Below, piece by piece: positions 50,852 through 61,671 of a DNA stretch of 64,000 nt. The stretch's first letter is position 1. Each line of letters opens with the position of its first letter. The notes under the pieces were generated by a model. That model was not told the origin of the DNA, did not search any database, and was given only the letters and a program-made list of their open reading frames with translations. The translations under genes were made by a program, and so were the position numbers. This stretch comes from Pantoea cypripedii (GTDB taxonomy: Bacteria; Pseudomonadota; Gammaproteobacteria; Enterobacterales; Enterobacteriaceae). The stretch spans positions 1,001,604 to 1,065,603 of the forward strand of contig NZ_MLJI01000001.1 of the NCBI RefSeq assembly GCF_002095535.1, written 5' to 3'.

Positions 50852-51468
50852 TACATGGCCCCCATCAGATAAACAATGGTGAATACGCAGATCCACACCA
50901 CATCGAGGAAGTGCCAGAACAGGCTCAGACACATGATACGAGTGCGGTTAGTCGCCGACAGGCCACGTTTGGAGATCTGGAACATCAGAACGGCCATCCA
51001 GATCAGACCAGAGGTGACGTGCAGACCGTGCGTACCAACCAGGGTAAAGAATGCCGACAGGAAGCCGCTGCGGTCTGGACCGAAGCCTTCCATGATCAGG
51101 TGATGGAATTCATAGATTTCCATCCCGATAAATCCGGCACCGAACAGGAAGGTCAACGCCAGCCAGCTGATGACCGCGCCCTTGTTCTGGTTGTTCATCG
51201 CGATAACTGCCATACCGTAGGTAATGGAGCTCAGCAGCAGCAGCGCGGTTTCTACCAGTACAAACGGCAGTTCGAAGATATCTTTACCTGCCGGGCCACC
51301 GGCAGTGTTGTTGACCATGACTGCATAAGTCGCAAACAGGGTTGCGAAGATGATGCAGTCACTCATCAGGTAGATCCAGAAACCAAAGACTTTATTGGCT
51401 CCTGCATCGTGATGCCCATGCTCCGCATGGGCGTCGTGGTGGTGTGTCGTCACAGTTTGAGTTGACAT
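50851..51468 (-). CDS. cyoC: CyoC, cytochrome bo3 ubiquinol oxidase subunit III
   Basis: A 205-residue protein with five hydrophobic segments, including [20 protein letters not shown] and [18 protein letters not shown]. The histidine-rich N-terminus ([13 protein letters not shown]) is notable and could bind metal, but its role is unknown. It is a core oxidase subunit without cofactors. The start abuts the cyoB stop. Confidence 0.96.
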   Translation of the reverse strand: MSTQTVTTHHHDAHAEHGHHDAGANKVFGFWIYLMSDCIIFATLFATYAVMVNNTAGGPAGKDIFELPFVLVETALLLLSSITYGMAVIAMNNQNKGAVISWLALTFLFGAGFIGMEIYEFHHLIMEGFGPDRSGFLSAFFTLVGTHGLHVTSGLIWMAVLMFQISKRGLSATNRTRIMCLSLFWHFLDVVWICVFTIVYLMGAM

Positions 51469-53450
51469 TATTTCAGACCTGCTTTGCTGATTTCGTCAAA
51501 GTGCTTCTTCTCGATCTGCTCGATTTCCGCAACCGGTACGTAGTAATCCACGTCTTCATCGAAACTCTTCACGATCCAGGAGATGATCATGCCCAGGAAG
51601 GCAACAACCACCAGCCACCAGATGTGCCAGATAGCCGCGAAACCGAAAATCGTACCGAAGGCAGCGATAACAATGGCAGCACCACTGTTTTTCGGCATAT
51701 GAATTTCTTCATATTTAGCCGGCTGCTGATACGCTTCGCCTTTCTCTTTCATTTCCCAGAAAGCATCGCGCTCGTGAACGTGCGGGATTACAGCAAAGTT
51801 GTAGAACGGCGGCGGTGAAGAGGTTGCCCACTCCAGCGTACGACCACCCCACGGGTCACCGGTCAGATCACGGTTCTGGTCGCGGTCACGCACAGAAACG
51901 TAGAACATGATCAGCTGGCACAGGATGCCACAGGCAATCAGCGCGGCACCACCAGCAGCAACCACCAGCAGTGAGTGGAACTGCGGATCGATGTCCTGGC
52001 TGATACGACGGGTCATACCCATGAAGCCCAGCGCGTACAGCGGCATAAACGCCACGAAGAAGCCGATGATCCAGAACCAGAAGGCGCGTTTGCCCCAGGT
52101 CTCGTTCAGGGTGAAGCCGAAGGCTTTCGGGAACCAGTAGGTCACGCCAGCCATACAACCGAACACCACACCACCGATGATGACGTTGTGGAAGTGCGCA
52201 ATCAGGAACAGGCTGTTGTGCAGGACGAAGTCCGCACCCGGTACCGCCAGCAGAACACCTGTCATACCACCGATAGAGAAGGTGACCAGGAAGCCGATAG
52301 TCCACAGCATTGCTGAGTGGAACTCGACACGGCCCTGATACATGGTGAACAGCCAGTTAAAGATTTTCACGCCGGTCGGAATCGCGATGATCATCGTCAT
52401 GATACCGAAGAAGGCGTTAACGTTCGCACCCGCACCCATGGTGAAGAAGTGGTGCAGCCAAACGATGAACGACAGTACGGTAATCGCGATGGTCGCCCAC
52501 ACCAGAGAGGTGTAACCAAACAGACGCTTTTTCGAGAAGGTCGCAGTGACTTCAGCGAAGACACCAAATACCGGCAGAACAAGGATGTAGACTTCCGGGT
52601 GACCCCAGACCCAAATCAGGTTGACGTACATCATCATGTTACCGCCCATTTCATTGGTGAAGAAATGGAAGCCGAGGTAACGATCGAGGGTCAACAGTGC
52701 CAGCGTAACGGTCAGAACCGGGAACGCAGCGATGATCAGGACGTTAGTACACAGAGAAGCCCAGGTGAATACCGGCATTTTGAACAGGTCCATGCCCGGT
52801 GCACGCATCTTCAGAATGGTCACGAAGAAGTTGATACCGGTCAGCGTGGTCCCGATACCGGATAGCTGGAGACTCCAGATCCAGTAATCGACCCCGACGC
52901 CTGGACTGTACTCCGCACCCGAAAGCGGCGGATAGGCCAGCCAGCCAGTCTGCGCGAACTCGCCCACACCCAGCGACAGGTTAACCAGGATCACACCGAT
53001 CGCAGTGAACCAGAAGCTCAGGTTGTTCAGGAACGGGAAGGCAACGTCACGTGCACCGATTTGCAGCGGTACCGCGATGTTCATCAGACCGACCACGAAA
53101 GGCATCGCCACGAAGAAGATCATGATCACGCCGTGAGCGGTGAAGATCTGGTCGTAGTGGTGTGGTGGTAGTATGCCTGCTTCCCCGGCGGAAGCCATAA
53201 CCTGTTGGGTACGCATCATCACCGCATCGGCGAAGCCGCGCAGCAGCATGACAAACGCCATGATGATGTACATGACACCCAGTTTTTTATGGTCGATTGA
53301 CGTCAGCCATTCAGACCAAAGATATTGCCATTTACCAAAGTAGGTGATGGCCGCAATGACAGCCAGACCACCTATGATGATACCGGCAACCGTGACCATG
53401 ATAATCGGCTCATGGTACGGCACTGCATCCAGTGTTAATTTTCCGAACAT
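51468..53450 (-). CDS. cyoB: CyoB, cytochrome bo3 ubiquinol oxidase subunit I
   Basis: A 660-residue heme-copper oxidase catalytic subunit (E. coli 663). Fifteen or so membrane segments carry the heme and copper ligands: [11 protein letters not shown] near residue 106, [12 protein letters not shown] (Cu ligand His with the cross-linked Tyr) and WLHHFFTMG (the two Cu histidines), then [11 protein letters not shown]. It reduces O2 and pumps protons. cyoA ends 4 bp upstream. Confidence 0.98.
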   Translation of the reverse strand: MFGKLTLDAVPYHEPIIMVTVAGIIIGGLAVIAAITYFGKWQYLWSEWLTSIDHKKLGVMYIIMAFVMLLRGFADAVMMRTQQVMASAGEAGILPPHHYDQIFTAHGVIMIFFVAMPFVVGLMNIAVPLQIGARDVAFPFLNNLSFWFTAIGVILVNLSLGVGEFAQTGWLAYPPLSGAEYSPGVGVDYWIWSLQLSGIGTTLTGINFFVTILKMRAPGMDLFKMPVFTWASLCTNVLIIAAFPVLTVTLALLTLDRYLGFHFFTNEMGGNMMMYVNLIWVWGHPEVYILVLPVFGVFAEVTATFSKKRLFGYTSLVWATIAITVLSFIVWLHHFFTMGAGANVNAFFGIMTMIIAIPTGVKIFNWLFTMYQGRVEFHSAMLWTIGFLVTFSIGGMTGVLLAVPGADFVLHNSLFLIAHFHNVIIGGVVFGCMAGVTYWFPKAFGFTLNETWGKRAFWFWIIGFFVAFMPLYALGFMGMTRRISQDIDPQFHSLLVVAAGGAALIACGILCQLIMFYVSVRDRDQNRDLTGDPWGGRTLEWATSSPPPFYNFAVIPHVHERDAFWEMKEKGEAYQQPAKYEEIHMPKNSGAAIVIAAFGTIFGFAAIWHIWWLVVVAFLGMIISWIVKSFDEDVDYYVPVAEIEQIEKKHFDEISKAGLK

Positions 53451-53454
53451 CGTA

Positions 53455-54366
53455 TTATTCCTCGGCTCCGGCGTGACTCATGTCCATGCCTGCAGGCATG
53501 TCCATCTTCCCGTGGCTCATCTTGAACTTATCAATAACTTGCTTGAACAGTTCTGGATTGGCTGTTGAGAAATATTCCACCGGGTGATTTTCGCTTGGCG
53601 CAGCCAGTTTCTCGAAATCATCCATGGTGGTCAGCGTGTCAGGTGCCGCTTTAACTTTGGCGACCCACTGCTGGAATTCCGCGTCGTCTTTGGTGGCAAT
53701 GGCTTTGAACTTCATACCAGAGAAACCGCGACCACTGAAGTTAGCAGAGATACCGTCGAAAATTCCCGGCTCGTTGGCGATCAGGTGCAGTTTGGTCTGC
53801 ATGCCCGCCATCGCGTAGATCTGGCTACCCAGCGTAGGAATAAAGAAGGAGTTCATGACGGAGTTGGAAGTAATTTTGAAGCTGACTGGCGTGTTTGCCG
53901 GGAAGGCAATTTGGTTAACGGTTGCAATACCCTGTTCCGGGTAAATAAACAGCCATTTCCAGTCCAGCGCCACGACATCGATTTCAACCGGTTTCACGTC
54001 AGAGGCCAGCGGTTTGCTTGGCTCCAGCGCGTGGGTTGATTTCCAGGTCAGAACGCCGAGGAAGAGAATGATCAGGATCGGAATGGTCCAGACCACAGCT
54101 TCCACTTTGTTAGAGTGCGACCAGTTGGGGCTATACTTCGCATTGGTATTGGTTGCCCGATATTTCCAGGCAAAAAATACCGCCATAAAGACTGCGGGGA
54201 TTACGACGATCAACATCAAGCCGAAAGCTGTCAGAATCAACGAACGTTGCTCCAGTGCAATCTGTCCTTTGGGATTTAACAACGCACTATCGCAGCCGCT
54301 GAGTAATACAGCGCCTGCAATTAATGACAAAATCCCCAAACTTTTATTGTATTTCCTGAGTCTCAT
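53455..54366 (-). CDS. cyoA: CyoA, cytochrome bo3 ubiquinol oxidase subunit II
   Basis: A 303-residue lipoprotein subunit. The signal peptide ends in lipobox VLLSGC (Cys25), followed by two membrane helices and a periplasmic cupredoxin-like domain ([19 protein letters not shown]) without the copper ligands. The C-terminus is methionine- and histidine-rich ([18 protein letters not shown]). It is the first gene of the cyo operon, with GAGG before the ATG. Confidence 0.97.
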   Translation of the reverse strand: MRLRKYNKSLGILSLIAGAVLLSGCDSALLNPKGQIALEQRSLILTAFGLMLIVVIPAVFMAVFFAWKYRATNTNAKYSPNWSHSNKVEAVVWTIPILIILFLGVLTWKSTHALEPSKPLASDVKPVEIDVVALDWKWLFIYPEQGIATVNQIAFPANTPVSFKITSNSVMNSFFIPTLGSQIYAMAGMQTKLHLIANEPGIFDGISANFSGRGFSGMKFKAIATKDDAEFQQWVAKVKAAPDTLTTMDDFEKLAAPSENHPVEYFSTANPELFKQVIDKFKMSHGKMDMPAGMDMSHAGAEE

Positions 54367-54802
54367 TTAACGACCTCAATGACAAAGGGCTCTATTGTCG
54401 TTTAAGTGTGCGCGCATTTTACGGGAAGGTTTATACAGTGTAAACCAGCTTAAGGATGTGTCAGGAGCCTGTTGACACCTTTTGCTAAGGGTGTCACAGA
54501 TGTTGCGTAGGGTGACAAATTATTAAAAGAGACAAGCAGTTGGCGTTAATATAACAAAAACAAATGATAGTAACCGCAGTAAAAACAGGGAAAGCATAAA
54601 CCGTACTTTTAATACCCATTTATTTAACAATTTTGCATCATTTGTGAGATAAGAAAGCTACAAAATAATTGCTCACCGGTTTTTAATATTTTCTGCGATT
54701 GTTAATTTAATGTTTCTTTTTGTCGTTGCGAAAAAATGCTATCTACTAAAATTAGTCGCAGATATTTTTTCGTCAATTATTTCGCCAGCGACAATATAGT
54801 GA
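54367..54802. other. AT-rich control region upstream of cyoA
   Basis: These 436 bp between the ampG stop and the cyoA start hold no gene. The region is much more AT-rich than its neighbours and should contain the cyo promoter. On the minus strand TGTATAAAC near 54430 could be a -10 element. An imperfect inverted repeat TGTCA...TGACA lies at 54459-54477. An ArcA-box match is listed separately. Confidence 0.6.
54701..54715 (+). promoter_or_regulatory. Candidate ArcA site upstream of cyoA
   Basis: GTTAATTTAATGTTT matches the ArcA consensus GTTAATTAAATGTTA at 13 of 15 positions. A weaker match, GTTAATATAACAAAA, begins at 54544. ArcA represses cyo under low oxygen in E. coli, so a site here is expected; the distance to the cyoA start is about 335 bp. 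Confidence 0.5.
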
Positions 54803-56296
54803 TTAAGACTGATGCTGTTTTATCCGCGGGTGTTTTCGCAGCGCCAGGTAATCCAGTGTCACCCCAAATGCCACGGCGATTAAGGCCAGCGCCATTCCTG
54901 CCTCGAACAGATGCGTGACCAAATCCCCGCTTTGCCAGATTCCTGCGGCACCGAGCGCCAGCGCCAGCAACCACAGAGCCAGCAAAGCACATCCGAAGCT
55001 GAACAGGCGCACGGTCCAGCGATACCCCTGCGGGCAATAGCTACGGGTGATAAATTCGCCACTTTCCTGGATCGCCTGGAGTGTGTTACGGCATACCCAG
55101 AGCAGCAGCAGGCCCGGCACGCCCGCGAAGACCGTAAAGGCGTAAAACGTTGACCAGCCCCAGAGTTCAACCAGCCAGCCAGCGGCGGGGCCGACATAGA
55201 CCCGGCCAACGGCAGAAAGCGCCGAGAGCAGGGCGAACTGGGTGGCGGAAAAGGATTTATTGCAGAGCGTCATCAGCAACGCGACAAAGGCTGCCGTGCC
55301 CATCCCACCGCACAGGTTCTCGATAAATACCGCGCTGGCCATGCTCCACAAGTGTGGTGGGGTGACCGCCAGCAACCAGTAAGCAAAGTTGGATATGGCC
55401 TGTAACACGCCAAAAATCATCAACGCGCGGAACAGGCTCAGGCGTTGCATCAATACGCCGCCATACAGCGCACCCACGATAGTAGCCAGTAAGCCAAGGG
55501 TTTTATTGACCAGCCCGACATCGCCTGCATTGAAACCGACGCCTCGAATCAGGAACGTGGTGGTGAGTGAGGCTGCGAATGCATCGCCCAGCTTATAAAG
55601 GATGATCAGCGTGATGAGCAACCAGGCATTGTTGCGCAGGAAGAAGTCTTTTAGCGGCAGCGAAACCGCCTGGCGCAGGCTGTGCGGTTCGTTGGCCGGG
55701 GCCGCTGGCTCTTTTGCCAGTAACGTGGCGATAAGGCCTGGCACCATCAACCCAGCCATCAGCCAGTAAGTGGCCTGCCAGCCCAGATAACGGTCGGCCA
55801 GCCACAGCGCGAGACCGCCGGAAATCAGCATCGCCAGACGATAACCTAATACGGTAATCGCCGCGCCGCTACCACGCTCTTCGGGTGGCAATACGTCAGT
55901 TTTCCACGCATCAAACACAATATCCTGTGAGGCGGAGCAGAAGGCGACCAGCACCGCAAGGGCCGCCAGCAGCGTTAAATCGCGTGAGGGCTGCATATAA
56001 CCCATCGCGATGATGCCAGCGATGAGCGCCAGTTGCGTCACCAGCAGCCAGCCACGGCGACGGCCAAGAAAAGGCGGGGTGTAACGGTCCATCATCGGTG
56101 ACCACAGGAACTTGAACACATAGGCCTGGCCGACAAGGGAGAAAAAACCAATGGTTTTCAGATCAACGTTCTCAACGGTCATCCATGCCTGCAATGTCCC
56201 TGCGGTTAACGCCAGTGGCAGTCCGGAAGCGAAGCCAAGCAGCAACAACACTGCGGCGTTACGTTGGGTAAAAATGCGCAGATAGTGAGAAGTCAT
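54803..56296 (-). CDS. ampG: AmpG, muropeptide permease
   Basis: A 497-residue MFS-type permease (E. coli 491) with about fourteen hydrophobic segments. It imports GlcNAc-anhydro-muropeptides for cell-wall recycling and influences AmpC induction. Characteristic segments are FASGLPLALTAGTLQAWMT, FKFLWSPMMDRYTPPFLG and CSASQDIVFDAWKTDVL. The ATG at 56296 (MTSHYLRIF) is preferred over a TTG two codons upstream. It is 53 bp downstream of yajG, same strand. Confidence 0.96.
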   Translation of the reverse strand: MTSHYLRIFTQRNAAVLLLLGFASGLPLALTAGTLQAWMTVENVDLKTIGFFSLVGQAYVFKFLWSPMMDRYTPPFLGRRRGWLLVTQLALIAGIIAMGYMQPSRDLTLLAALAVLVAFCSASQDIVFDAWKTDVLPPEERGSGAAITVLGYRLAMLISGGLALWLADRYLGWQATYWLMAGLMVPGLIATLLAKEPAAPANEPHSLRQAVSLPLKDFFLRNNAWLLITLIILYKLGDAFAASLTTTFLIRGVGFNAGDVGLVNKTLGLLATIVGALYGGVLMQRLSLFRALMIFGVLQAISNFAYWLLAVTPPHLWSMASAVFIENLCGGMGTAAFVALLMTLCNKSFSATQFALLSALSAVGRVYVGPAAGWLVELWGWSTFYAFTVFAGVPGLLLLWVCRNTLQAIQESGEFITRSYCPQGYRWTVRLFSFGCALLALWLLALALGAAGIWQSGDLVTHLFEAGMALALIAVAFGVTLDYLALRKHPRIKQHQS

Positions 56297-56349
56297 AGCC
56301 AACCTGAAGTGAAGCCCGGCCAGAGGAGGCCGGGCGAAGAACGGCGAGA

Positions 56350-56928
56350 TTAACGGGCGTTCTGTTTGATGAAGTTATGTACGCTGGTGTCCTGCGCCAT
56401 ATCAGCAATCACGTCGCCAAGCGTGGAGTTAACCGCGTTGGTGATCTTGTCGTTGGTCGCAGTGAATGCGCCTTCTACGCTGTAGGTCTGGCGGTAGTTT
56501 TTAATCTGCTTGTTACCATTTTTCGCGGTAGCAATAATAGAAATGTCCGCTTTAGTGGTAATGCTGTAGCGCACGTTGCCCTGTGTCACATCGGCATACA
56601 GACCATTGACCACGATTTGCAGATCAACCGCGCCATTCGGGCCAACCATATAGCCACGTGCGGTCATCTGTTTCTCCAGCACTTCCTGTAGCAGGAAACG
56701 CAGGTCACGGGAGGGGGTGAGGGTGACCAGCTGACCGTCGCGGTTTACTTTTGCCAGGGCCTGATCGCTACGTTGATCGGCACCATTGATGCTGACGGTC
56801 ACGCCCATCAGGCTCGGATCCTGCTGTGGCAGCTGAATTTTAGGTTCGATATTCAGCGTCGTATTATTGCTGGCGCAGCCGGCCAAAATAAATGCAGCCA
56901 GCAGAGGGAATAACAGTTTTTTCAACAT
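56350..56928 (-). CDS. yajG: YajG, lipoprotein
   Basis: A 192-residue lipoprotein, the same length as E. coli YajG, with lipobox ILAGC. The mature protein has PQQDPSLMGVTVSINGADQR and ends DTSVHNFIKQNAR as in E. coli. An ATG two codons upstream is also possible. Function unknown; it is conserved upstream of ampG and divergent from bolA. Confidence 0.95.
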   Translation of the reverse strand: MLKKLLFPLLAAFILAGCASNNTTLNIEPKIQLPQQDPSLMGVTVSINGADQRSDQALAKVNRDGQLVTLTPSRDLRFLLQEVLEKQMTARGYMVGPNGAVDLQIVVNGLYADVTQGNVRYSITTKADISIIATAKNGNKQIKNYRQTYSVEGAFTATNDKITNAVNSTLGDVIADMAQDTSVHNFIKQNAR

Positions 56929-57198
56929 ACTCATTCTCGTTAGCGGGTATATAGGTTGGTTTGCAAAACTGCGGTCATCATAGCATTGCATGACAGCGAA
57001 AAAAGCCCTGGGCCAGTGGAAATTGATTGTAAAGGCTTTTTTCAGATTGACTGAGATAAACCCCCGTTGACCTGCGTGGCAGGCAGGTTAAGATGCGCGG
57101 CGCACATTATTTTTTCCAGCTTCCCTGCGGAAATGGTTAAAAACCTACTAATATTTAAACAGATGAGGCACAGCGCTCGCCGTAGAGGAGTGTTAACA

Positions 57199-57513
57199 AT
57201 GATTCGCGAAGAAATAGAAGAAAAGCTGCGTAAGGCATTCGACCCTGCACACCTCGAAGTGCATGATGAAAGCTACCGTCATAACGTGCCTGCTGGTTCT
57301 GAAAGTCACTTTAAGGTGGTAATCGTCAGTGATTGCTTTACCGGCCAGCGTTTTTTAGCCCGCCATCGCTCCATTTACAGTGAGCTAACGGCGGAGTTTG
57401 CAGGAGGCGTACATGCGCTGGCACTGCATACTTATACACAAAAAGAGTGGGATGGCTTACAGGACACGGTGCTGGCTTCCCCTAATTGTCGTGGTGCTGG
57501 TACGCTCGCCTGA
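57199..57513 (+). CDS. bolA: BolA, stress-response morphogen/regulator
   Basis: A 104-residue protein with the class II KH-like fold: [22 protein letters not shown], then [22 protein letters not shown] and the conserved [14 protein letters not shown]. BolA affects cell shape genes and, with monothiol glutaredoxin, Fe-S handling via the conserved His. GAGGAG precedes the ATG at 57199. A terminator follows, so it is monocistronic. Confidence 0.97.
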   Translation: MIREEIEEKLRKAFDPAHLEVHDESYRHNVPAGSESHFKVVIVSDCFTGQRFLARHRSIYSELTAEFAGGVHALALHTYTQKEWDGLQDTVLASPNCRGAGTLA

Positions 57514-57534
57514 TTTTTCTGACTTAATCTATAT

Positions 57535-57558
57535 AAAACGGCCTGCGGGCCGTTTTCT
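57535..57558 (+). terminator. Terminator after bolA
   Basis: AAAACGGCC, loop TGCG, GGCCGTTTT and CTCTT follow the bolA stop by about 20 bp. The A/T-flanked stem can act on either strand. Confidence 0.88.
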
Positions 57559-57815
57559 CTTCCTTATTTACTCCTAAACGCGATCTGCGGCGCAAAAAAG
57601 CAGCAAAACCGTTTAAAAGTGGTGACTTTGCAGCCTCGACTCGCCCCGGTGATGCCGCTATAATGCGGCGTCTATTTTTCCGGAATGTCTTCGGGAGCTT
57701 CTGACAACAGGGAACAGGTTCTGTCAGCAGATGCCCTCCCGCTAGTTGGATACGGCGCATTTCATATGTGTGGTGTCTGAAGTTGACCGAGCACGTGATT
57801 TTTTGAGGTAGCAAG

Positions 57816-59120
57816 ATGACAGTTTCAGTAGAAACCACTCAGGGTCTGGGCCGTCGCATTACGATTACTGTTGCAGCTGACAGCATCGAAAGCGCAGTGA
57901 AGAAAGAACTGGTGGATGTGGCGAAGAAAGTCCGTATCGATGGTTTCCGTAAAGGCAAAGTGCCGATGCAGATCGTAGCTCAGCGCTACGGTGCATCTGT
58001 TCGCCAGGACGTGCTGGGCGATCTGATGCAGCGCAACTTTGTTGACGCCATCATTAAAGAAAAAATTAATCCGGCTGGTGCACCGAACTACGTTCCAGGT
58101 GAATACAAGCTGGGTGAAGACTTCACCTTTACGGTTGAATTCGAAGTCTATCCGGAAGTTGAGCTGAAAGGCCTCGACACCATCGAAGTTGAAAAGCCGG
58201 TTGTTGAAGTGACCGACGCTGACGTCGATACCATGCTGGAAACCCTGCGTAAGCAGCAGGCAACCTGGAAAGAGAGCGATGCAGCCGCTGGTGCTGAAGA
58301 TCGCGCGACCATCGACTTCACCGGTTCTGTTGACGGCGAAGAGTTCGAAGGTGGTAAAGCCTCTGACTTCGTTCTGGCCATGGGCCAGGGCCGCATGATC
58401 CCGGGCTTTGAAGAAGGCGTTGTGGGTCACAAAGCCGGTGAAACCTTCACCATCGACGTGAAATTCCCGGAAGATTACCACGCGGAAAACCTGAAAGGTA
58501 AAGACGCGAAGTTCGAAATCGTACTGAAGAAAGTTGAAGTACGCGAACTGCCGGAACTGACCGAAGAATTCATCCAGCGTTTCGGCGTGGAAGATGGTTC
58601 AGTGGCGGGTCTGCGTACTGAAGTACGTAAGAACATGGAGCGCGAGCTGAAAGGCGCAATCCGTAACCGCCTGAAGTCTCAGGCGATCGACGGCCTGGTT
58701 AACGCCAATGCTATCGACGTGCCAGCTGCCCTGATCGACAGCGAAATCGATGTTCTGCGTCGCCAGGCGGCTCAGCGTTTCGGTGGCAACGAGAAGCAAG
58801 CGCTGGAACTGCCGCGTGAGCTGTTCGAAGAGCAGGCGAAACGCCGCGTTGTTGTTGGTCTGCTGCTGGGCGAAGTGATTCGCACCAATGAGTTGCAGGC
58901 TGATGAAACCCGCGTTAAAGCGCTGATCGAAGAGATGGCTTCTGCGTACGAAGATCCGCAGGAAGTGATCGAGTTCTACAGCAAGAACAACGAGCTGATG
59001 AACAACATGCGCAACGTTGCGCTGGAAGAACAAGCAGTGGAAGCGGTGCTGGAAAAAGCAAAAGTTACCGACAAAGCGACTAACTTCCAGGAACTGATGA
59101 ACCAGACTGCTTCAGCCTGA
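57816..59120 (+). CDS. tig: Tig, trigger factor
   Basis: A 434-residue ribosome-associated chaperone (E. coli 432). The ribosome-binding loop GFRKGKVP is at residues 44-51. The FKBP-type prolyl isomerase domain spans about 150-245 ([33 protein letters not shown]). A helical substrate cradle makes up the rest. Preceded by a 300 bp gap from bolA that carries its promoter; a strong terminator follows. Confidence 0.98.
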   Translation: MTVSVETTQGLGRRITITVAADSIESAVKKELVDVAKKVRIDGFRKGKVPMQIVAQRYGASVRQDVLGDLMQRNFVDAIIKEKINPAGAPNYVPGEYKLGEDFTFTVEFEVYPEVELKGLDTIEVEKPVVEVTDADVDTMLETLRKQQATWKESDAAAGAEDRATIDFTGSVDGEEFEGGKASDFVLAMGQGRMIPGFEEGVVGHKAGETFTIDVKFPEDYHAENLKGKDAKFEIVLKKVEVRELPELTEEFIQRFGVEDGSVAGLRTEVRKNMERELKGAIRNRLKSQAIDGLVNANAIDVPAALIDSEIDVLRRQAAQRFGGNEKQALELPRELFEEQAKRRVVVGLLLGEVIRTNELQADETRVKALIEEMASAYEDPQEVIEFYSKNNELMNNMRNVALEEQAVEAVLEKAKVTDKATNFQELMNQTASA

Positions 59121-59144
59121 TTCGTTAGTTAACACGAAGTGCGA

Positions 59145-59176
59145 AGCCCGCGACCAAAAAGTCGCGGGCTTTTTAT
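59145..59176 (+). terminator. Terminator after tig
   Basis: AGCCCGCGAC, loop CAAAAA, GTCGCGGGCT and a T-rich tail (TTTTATTTTT) form a textbook intrinsic terminator 25 bp after the tig stop. Confidence 0.95.
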
Positions 59177-59282
59177 TTTTTTCGCTAAAAACCCTGGATT
59201 TGTCTTCTATTTGATTAATTAATCGGCAAATTATTCGCTAAGCTCTTTTTCCGTGTTAGCGATTGGGGAAAAGGTTGTTATG

Positions 59283-59311
59283 CTTGAAATAACTGGGCAG
59301 CATCCCCAGAT
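59283..59311 (+). promoter_or_regulatory. Sigma-32 (heat-shock) promoter of clpP
   Basis: CTTGAA (59283-59288) and CCCCAGAT (59304-59311), 15 bp apart, fit the heat-shock promoter consensus CTTGAA / CCCCATnT with one mismatch. It lies about 150 bp before clpP in a 337 bp gap that otherwise holds only the tig terminator and an eight-codon reading frame at 59325-59351. Confidence 0.75.
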
Positions 59312-59457
59312 ACAGGGAGAATGCATGAAGACAGTGAAACTGACTGATTAACCGTCCTGTTGGTGTCGGAGTGAGGAGGCAGCGCATGGTTTTCGTCGCA
59401 CGCCTCACGTAAAATCGGTACAGAATGTTGCCAACGAAATTTATCCAGGAGACGGTA

Positions 59458-60081
59458 ATGTCATACAGTGGCGATCGTGAATTTACTGCACCGCAGATGG
59501 CGCTGGTGCCAATGGTGGTCGAACAAACCTCGCGCGGCGAGCGTTCTTACGACATCTATTCCCGCCTGCTCAAAGAGCGTGTGATCTTCCTGACCGGCCA
59601 GGTTGAAGATCATATGGCTAACCTGATCGTGGCGCAGATGCTGTTTCTGGAAGCGGAGAATCCTGAGAAGGATATCTACCTCTACATTAACTCACCGGGT
59701 GGTGTGATTACCGCCGGTATGTCAATTTATGACACAATGAAATTCATCAAGCCTGACGTGAGCACCATTTGTATGGGCCAGGCTTGTTCGATGGGTGCGT
59801 TCCTGCTGACCGCAGGCACGAAAGGCAAACGCTTCTGCCTGCCTAACTCGCGTGTCATGATTCACCAGCCGCTGGGTGGTTATCAGGGTCAGGCCACGGA
59901 TATTGAAATCCATGCGCGTGAGATTCTGAAAGTTAAGCAGCGTATGAATGAGCTGATGGCTGAGCATACCGGTAAATCGCTGGAGCAGATCGAGCGCGAC
60001 ACTGAGCGCGATCGTTTCCTCTCTGCCAGTGAAGCGGTAGAGTATGGCCTGGTCGACTCCATTTTGACGCATCGCCAATAA
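59458..60081 (+). CDS. clpP: ClpP, ATP-dependent Clp protease proteolytic subunit
   Basis: A 207-residue serine protease (E. coli 207). The catalytic triad is Ser111 in [10 protein letters not shown], His136 in MIHQPLGG and Asp185 in DTERDRF. Tetradecamers work with ClpX or ClpA. The ATG at 59458 with CAGGAG is the conserved start MSYSGDRE; an upstream extension is unsupported. E. coli has Ala where this protein has Cys110, beside the nucleophile. clpX follows 129 bp downstream. Confidence 0.98.
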   Translation: MSYSGDREFTAPQMALVPMVVEQTSRGERSYDIYSRLLKERVIFLTGQVEDHMANLIVAQMLFLEAENPEKDIYLYINSPGGVITAGMSIYDTMKFIKPDVSTICMGQACSMGAFLLTAGTKGKRFCLPNSRVMIHQPLGGYQGQATDIEIHAREILKVKQRMNELMAEHTGKSLEQIERDTERDRFLSASEAVEYGLVDSILTHRQ

Positions 60082-60210
60082 GACACATCTGCCCGGCTCC
60101 TGCGCTATAGTTAACAGGACGAAGGGCAGGTGGGTTGAATGAATATCGGCCGTAAATGCACGGCCAGTGCCGTACGCCAGTATGGCCTGAGAACGAAAAG
60201 AGGTTAGCTG

Positions 60211-61482
60211 ATGACAGATAAGCGCAAAGACGGTTCAGGTAAGTTGCTGTACTGCTCTTTTTGCGGCAAAAGCCAGCATGAAGTGCGTAAGCTGATTGCC
60301 GGGCCGTCAGTGTATATCTGCGACGAATGTGTCGATTTATGTAACGACATCATTCGCGAAGAGATTAAAGAGGTTGCCCCGCATCGCGAGCGCAGTGCAC
60401 TGCCGACGCCGCATGAAATCCGCCATCATCTCGATGATTATGTCATCGGTCAGGAAAAGGCGAAAAAGGTGCTGGCTGTGGCGGTGTACAACCACTACAA
60501 ACGTTTGCGCAATGGCGACACCAGCAATGGTATCGAACTGGGCAAAAGTAACATTCTGCTGATCGGTCCAACCGGTAGCGGGAAAACCCTGTTGGCGGAA
60601 ACGCTGGCACGTTTGCTGGATGTGCCGTTTACCATGGCCGATGCGACCACGCTGACTGAAGCGGGTTACGTGGGCGAAGATGTGGAAAACATCATCCAGA
60701 AACTGCTGCAGAAATGTGATTACGATGTGCAGAAAGCCCAGCGCGGCATTGTCTACATCGACGAAATCGACAAGATTTCACGCAAATCTGACAACCCGTC
60801 AATCACCCGTGACGTATCGGGTGAAGGCGTGCAGCAGGCGTTGCTGAAACTGATCGAAGGCACCGTGGCTGCGGTACCGCCGCAGGGTGGTCGTAAGCAC
60901 CCGCAGCAGGAATTTTTGCAGGTTGATACCTCGAAGATCCTGTTTATCTGTGGTGGTGCATTCGCCGGTCTCGATAAAGTGATTTCCCAGCGCGTAGAAA
61001 CCGGTTCAGGTATTGGTTTCGGTGCGACGGTGAAAGGTAAGTCACAGAAAGCGAGCGAAGGTGAACTGCTGTCACAGGTGGAGCCAGAGGATCTGATTAA
61101 GTTCGGTCTGATTCCTGAGTTCATTGGTCGTCTGCCGGTGGTTGCGACGCTGAATGAGCTGAGTGAAGAAGCGCTGATTCAGATTCTGCGTGAGCCGAAA
61201 AATGCGCTGACCAAACAGTACCAGGCGTTGTTTAACCTGGAAGGTGTGGAGCTGGAGTTCCGTGATGAAGCGCTGACAGCGATTGCTAAGAAAGCGATGT
61301 CACGTAAAACCGGCGCGCGTGGTCTGCGTTCAATCGTGGAAGGTGCGTTACTCGAAACCATGTACGATCTGCCTTCAATGGACGACGTGGAGAAAGTAGT
61401 GATTGATGAGTCGGTTATCGATGGTCAATCAGAGCCGATGTTGATTTATGGTAAGCATGAAGCGCAGGCTTCTGGCGAATAA
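60211..61482 (+). CDS. clpX: ClpX, ATP-dependent Clp protease ATP-binding subunit
   Basis: A 423-residue AAA+ unfoldase (E. coli 424). The N-terminal zinc-binding domain has CSFC and CDEC (residues 15-40). Walker A is [12 protein letters not shown], the pore loop GYVGED, and Walker [11 protein letters not shown]; the ClpP-binding loop IGF is in [14 protein letters not shown] precedes the ATG. It delivers tagged substrates to ClpP. A terminator separates it from lon. Confidence 0.98.
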   Translation: MTDKRKDGSGKLLYCSFCGKSQHEVRKLIAGPSVYICDECVDLCNDIIREEIKEVAPHRERSALPTPHEIRHHLDDYVIGQEKAKKVLAVAVYNHYKRLRNGDTSNGIELGKSNILLIGPTGSGKTLLAETLARLLDVPFTMADATTLTEAGYVGEDVENIIQKLLQKCDYDVQKAQRGIVYIDEIDKISRKSDNPSITRDVSGEGVQQALLKLIEGTVAAVPPQGGRKHPQQEFLQVDTSKILFICGGAFAGLDKVISQRVETGSGIGFGATVKGKSQKASEGELLSQVEPEDLIKFGLIPEFIGRLPVVATLNELSEEALIQILREPKNALTKQYQALFNLEGVELEFRDEALTAIAKKAMSRKTGARGLRSIVEGALLETMYDLPSMDDVEKVVIDESVIDGQSEPMLIYGKHEAQASGE

Positions 61483-61511
61483 ATAAACAATTAAACCACG
61501 TTGTTATCTTA

Positions 61512-61545
61512 AAAAGGGGAAAATCTTTCCCCTTTTGTTTTTCTC
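61512..61545 (+). terminator. Terminator after clpX
   Basis: AAAAGGGGAAA and TTTCCCCTTTT form an 11-bp stem with a three-base loop, followed by GTTTTTC, 30 bp after the clpX stop. Confidence 0.92.
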
Positions 61546-61556
61546 ACGCCTGTGAC

Positions 61557-61584
61557 ATTGAATGTCGGATAAGCATCCCCATAT
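61557..61584 (+). promoter_or_regulatory. Sigma-32 (heat-shock) promoter of lon
   Basis: ATTGAA (61557-61562) and CCCCATAT (61577-61584), 14 bp apart. The -10 is a perfect sigma-32 match and the layout follows the E. coli lon promoter. It lies about 90 bp before the lon start. Confidence 0.8.
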
Positions 61585-61671
61585 ACTCAATATCCTGTGG
61601 GTTTAACTGCAAATTGACTGTGTTCAGGCGGTTCCCATCACCTGGCGGACATTAAACTAAGAGAGAGCTCT

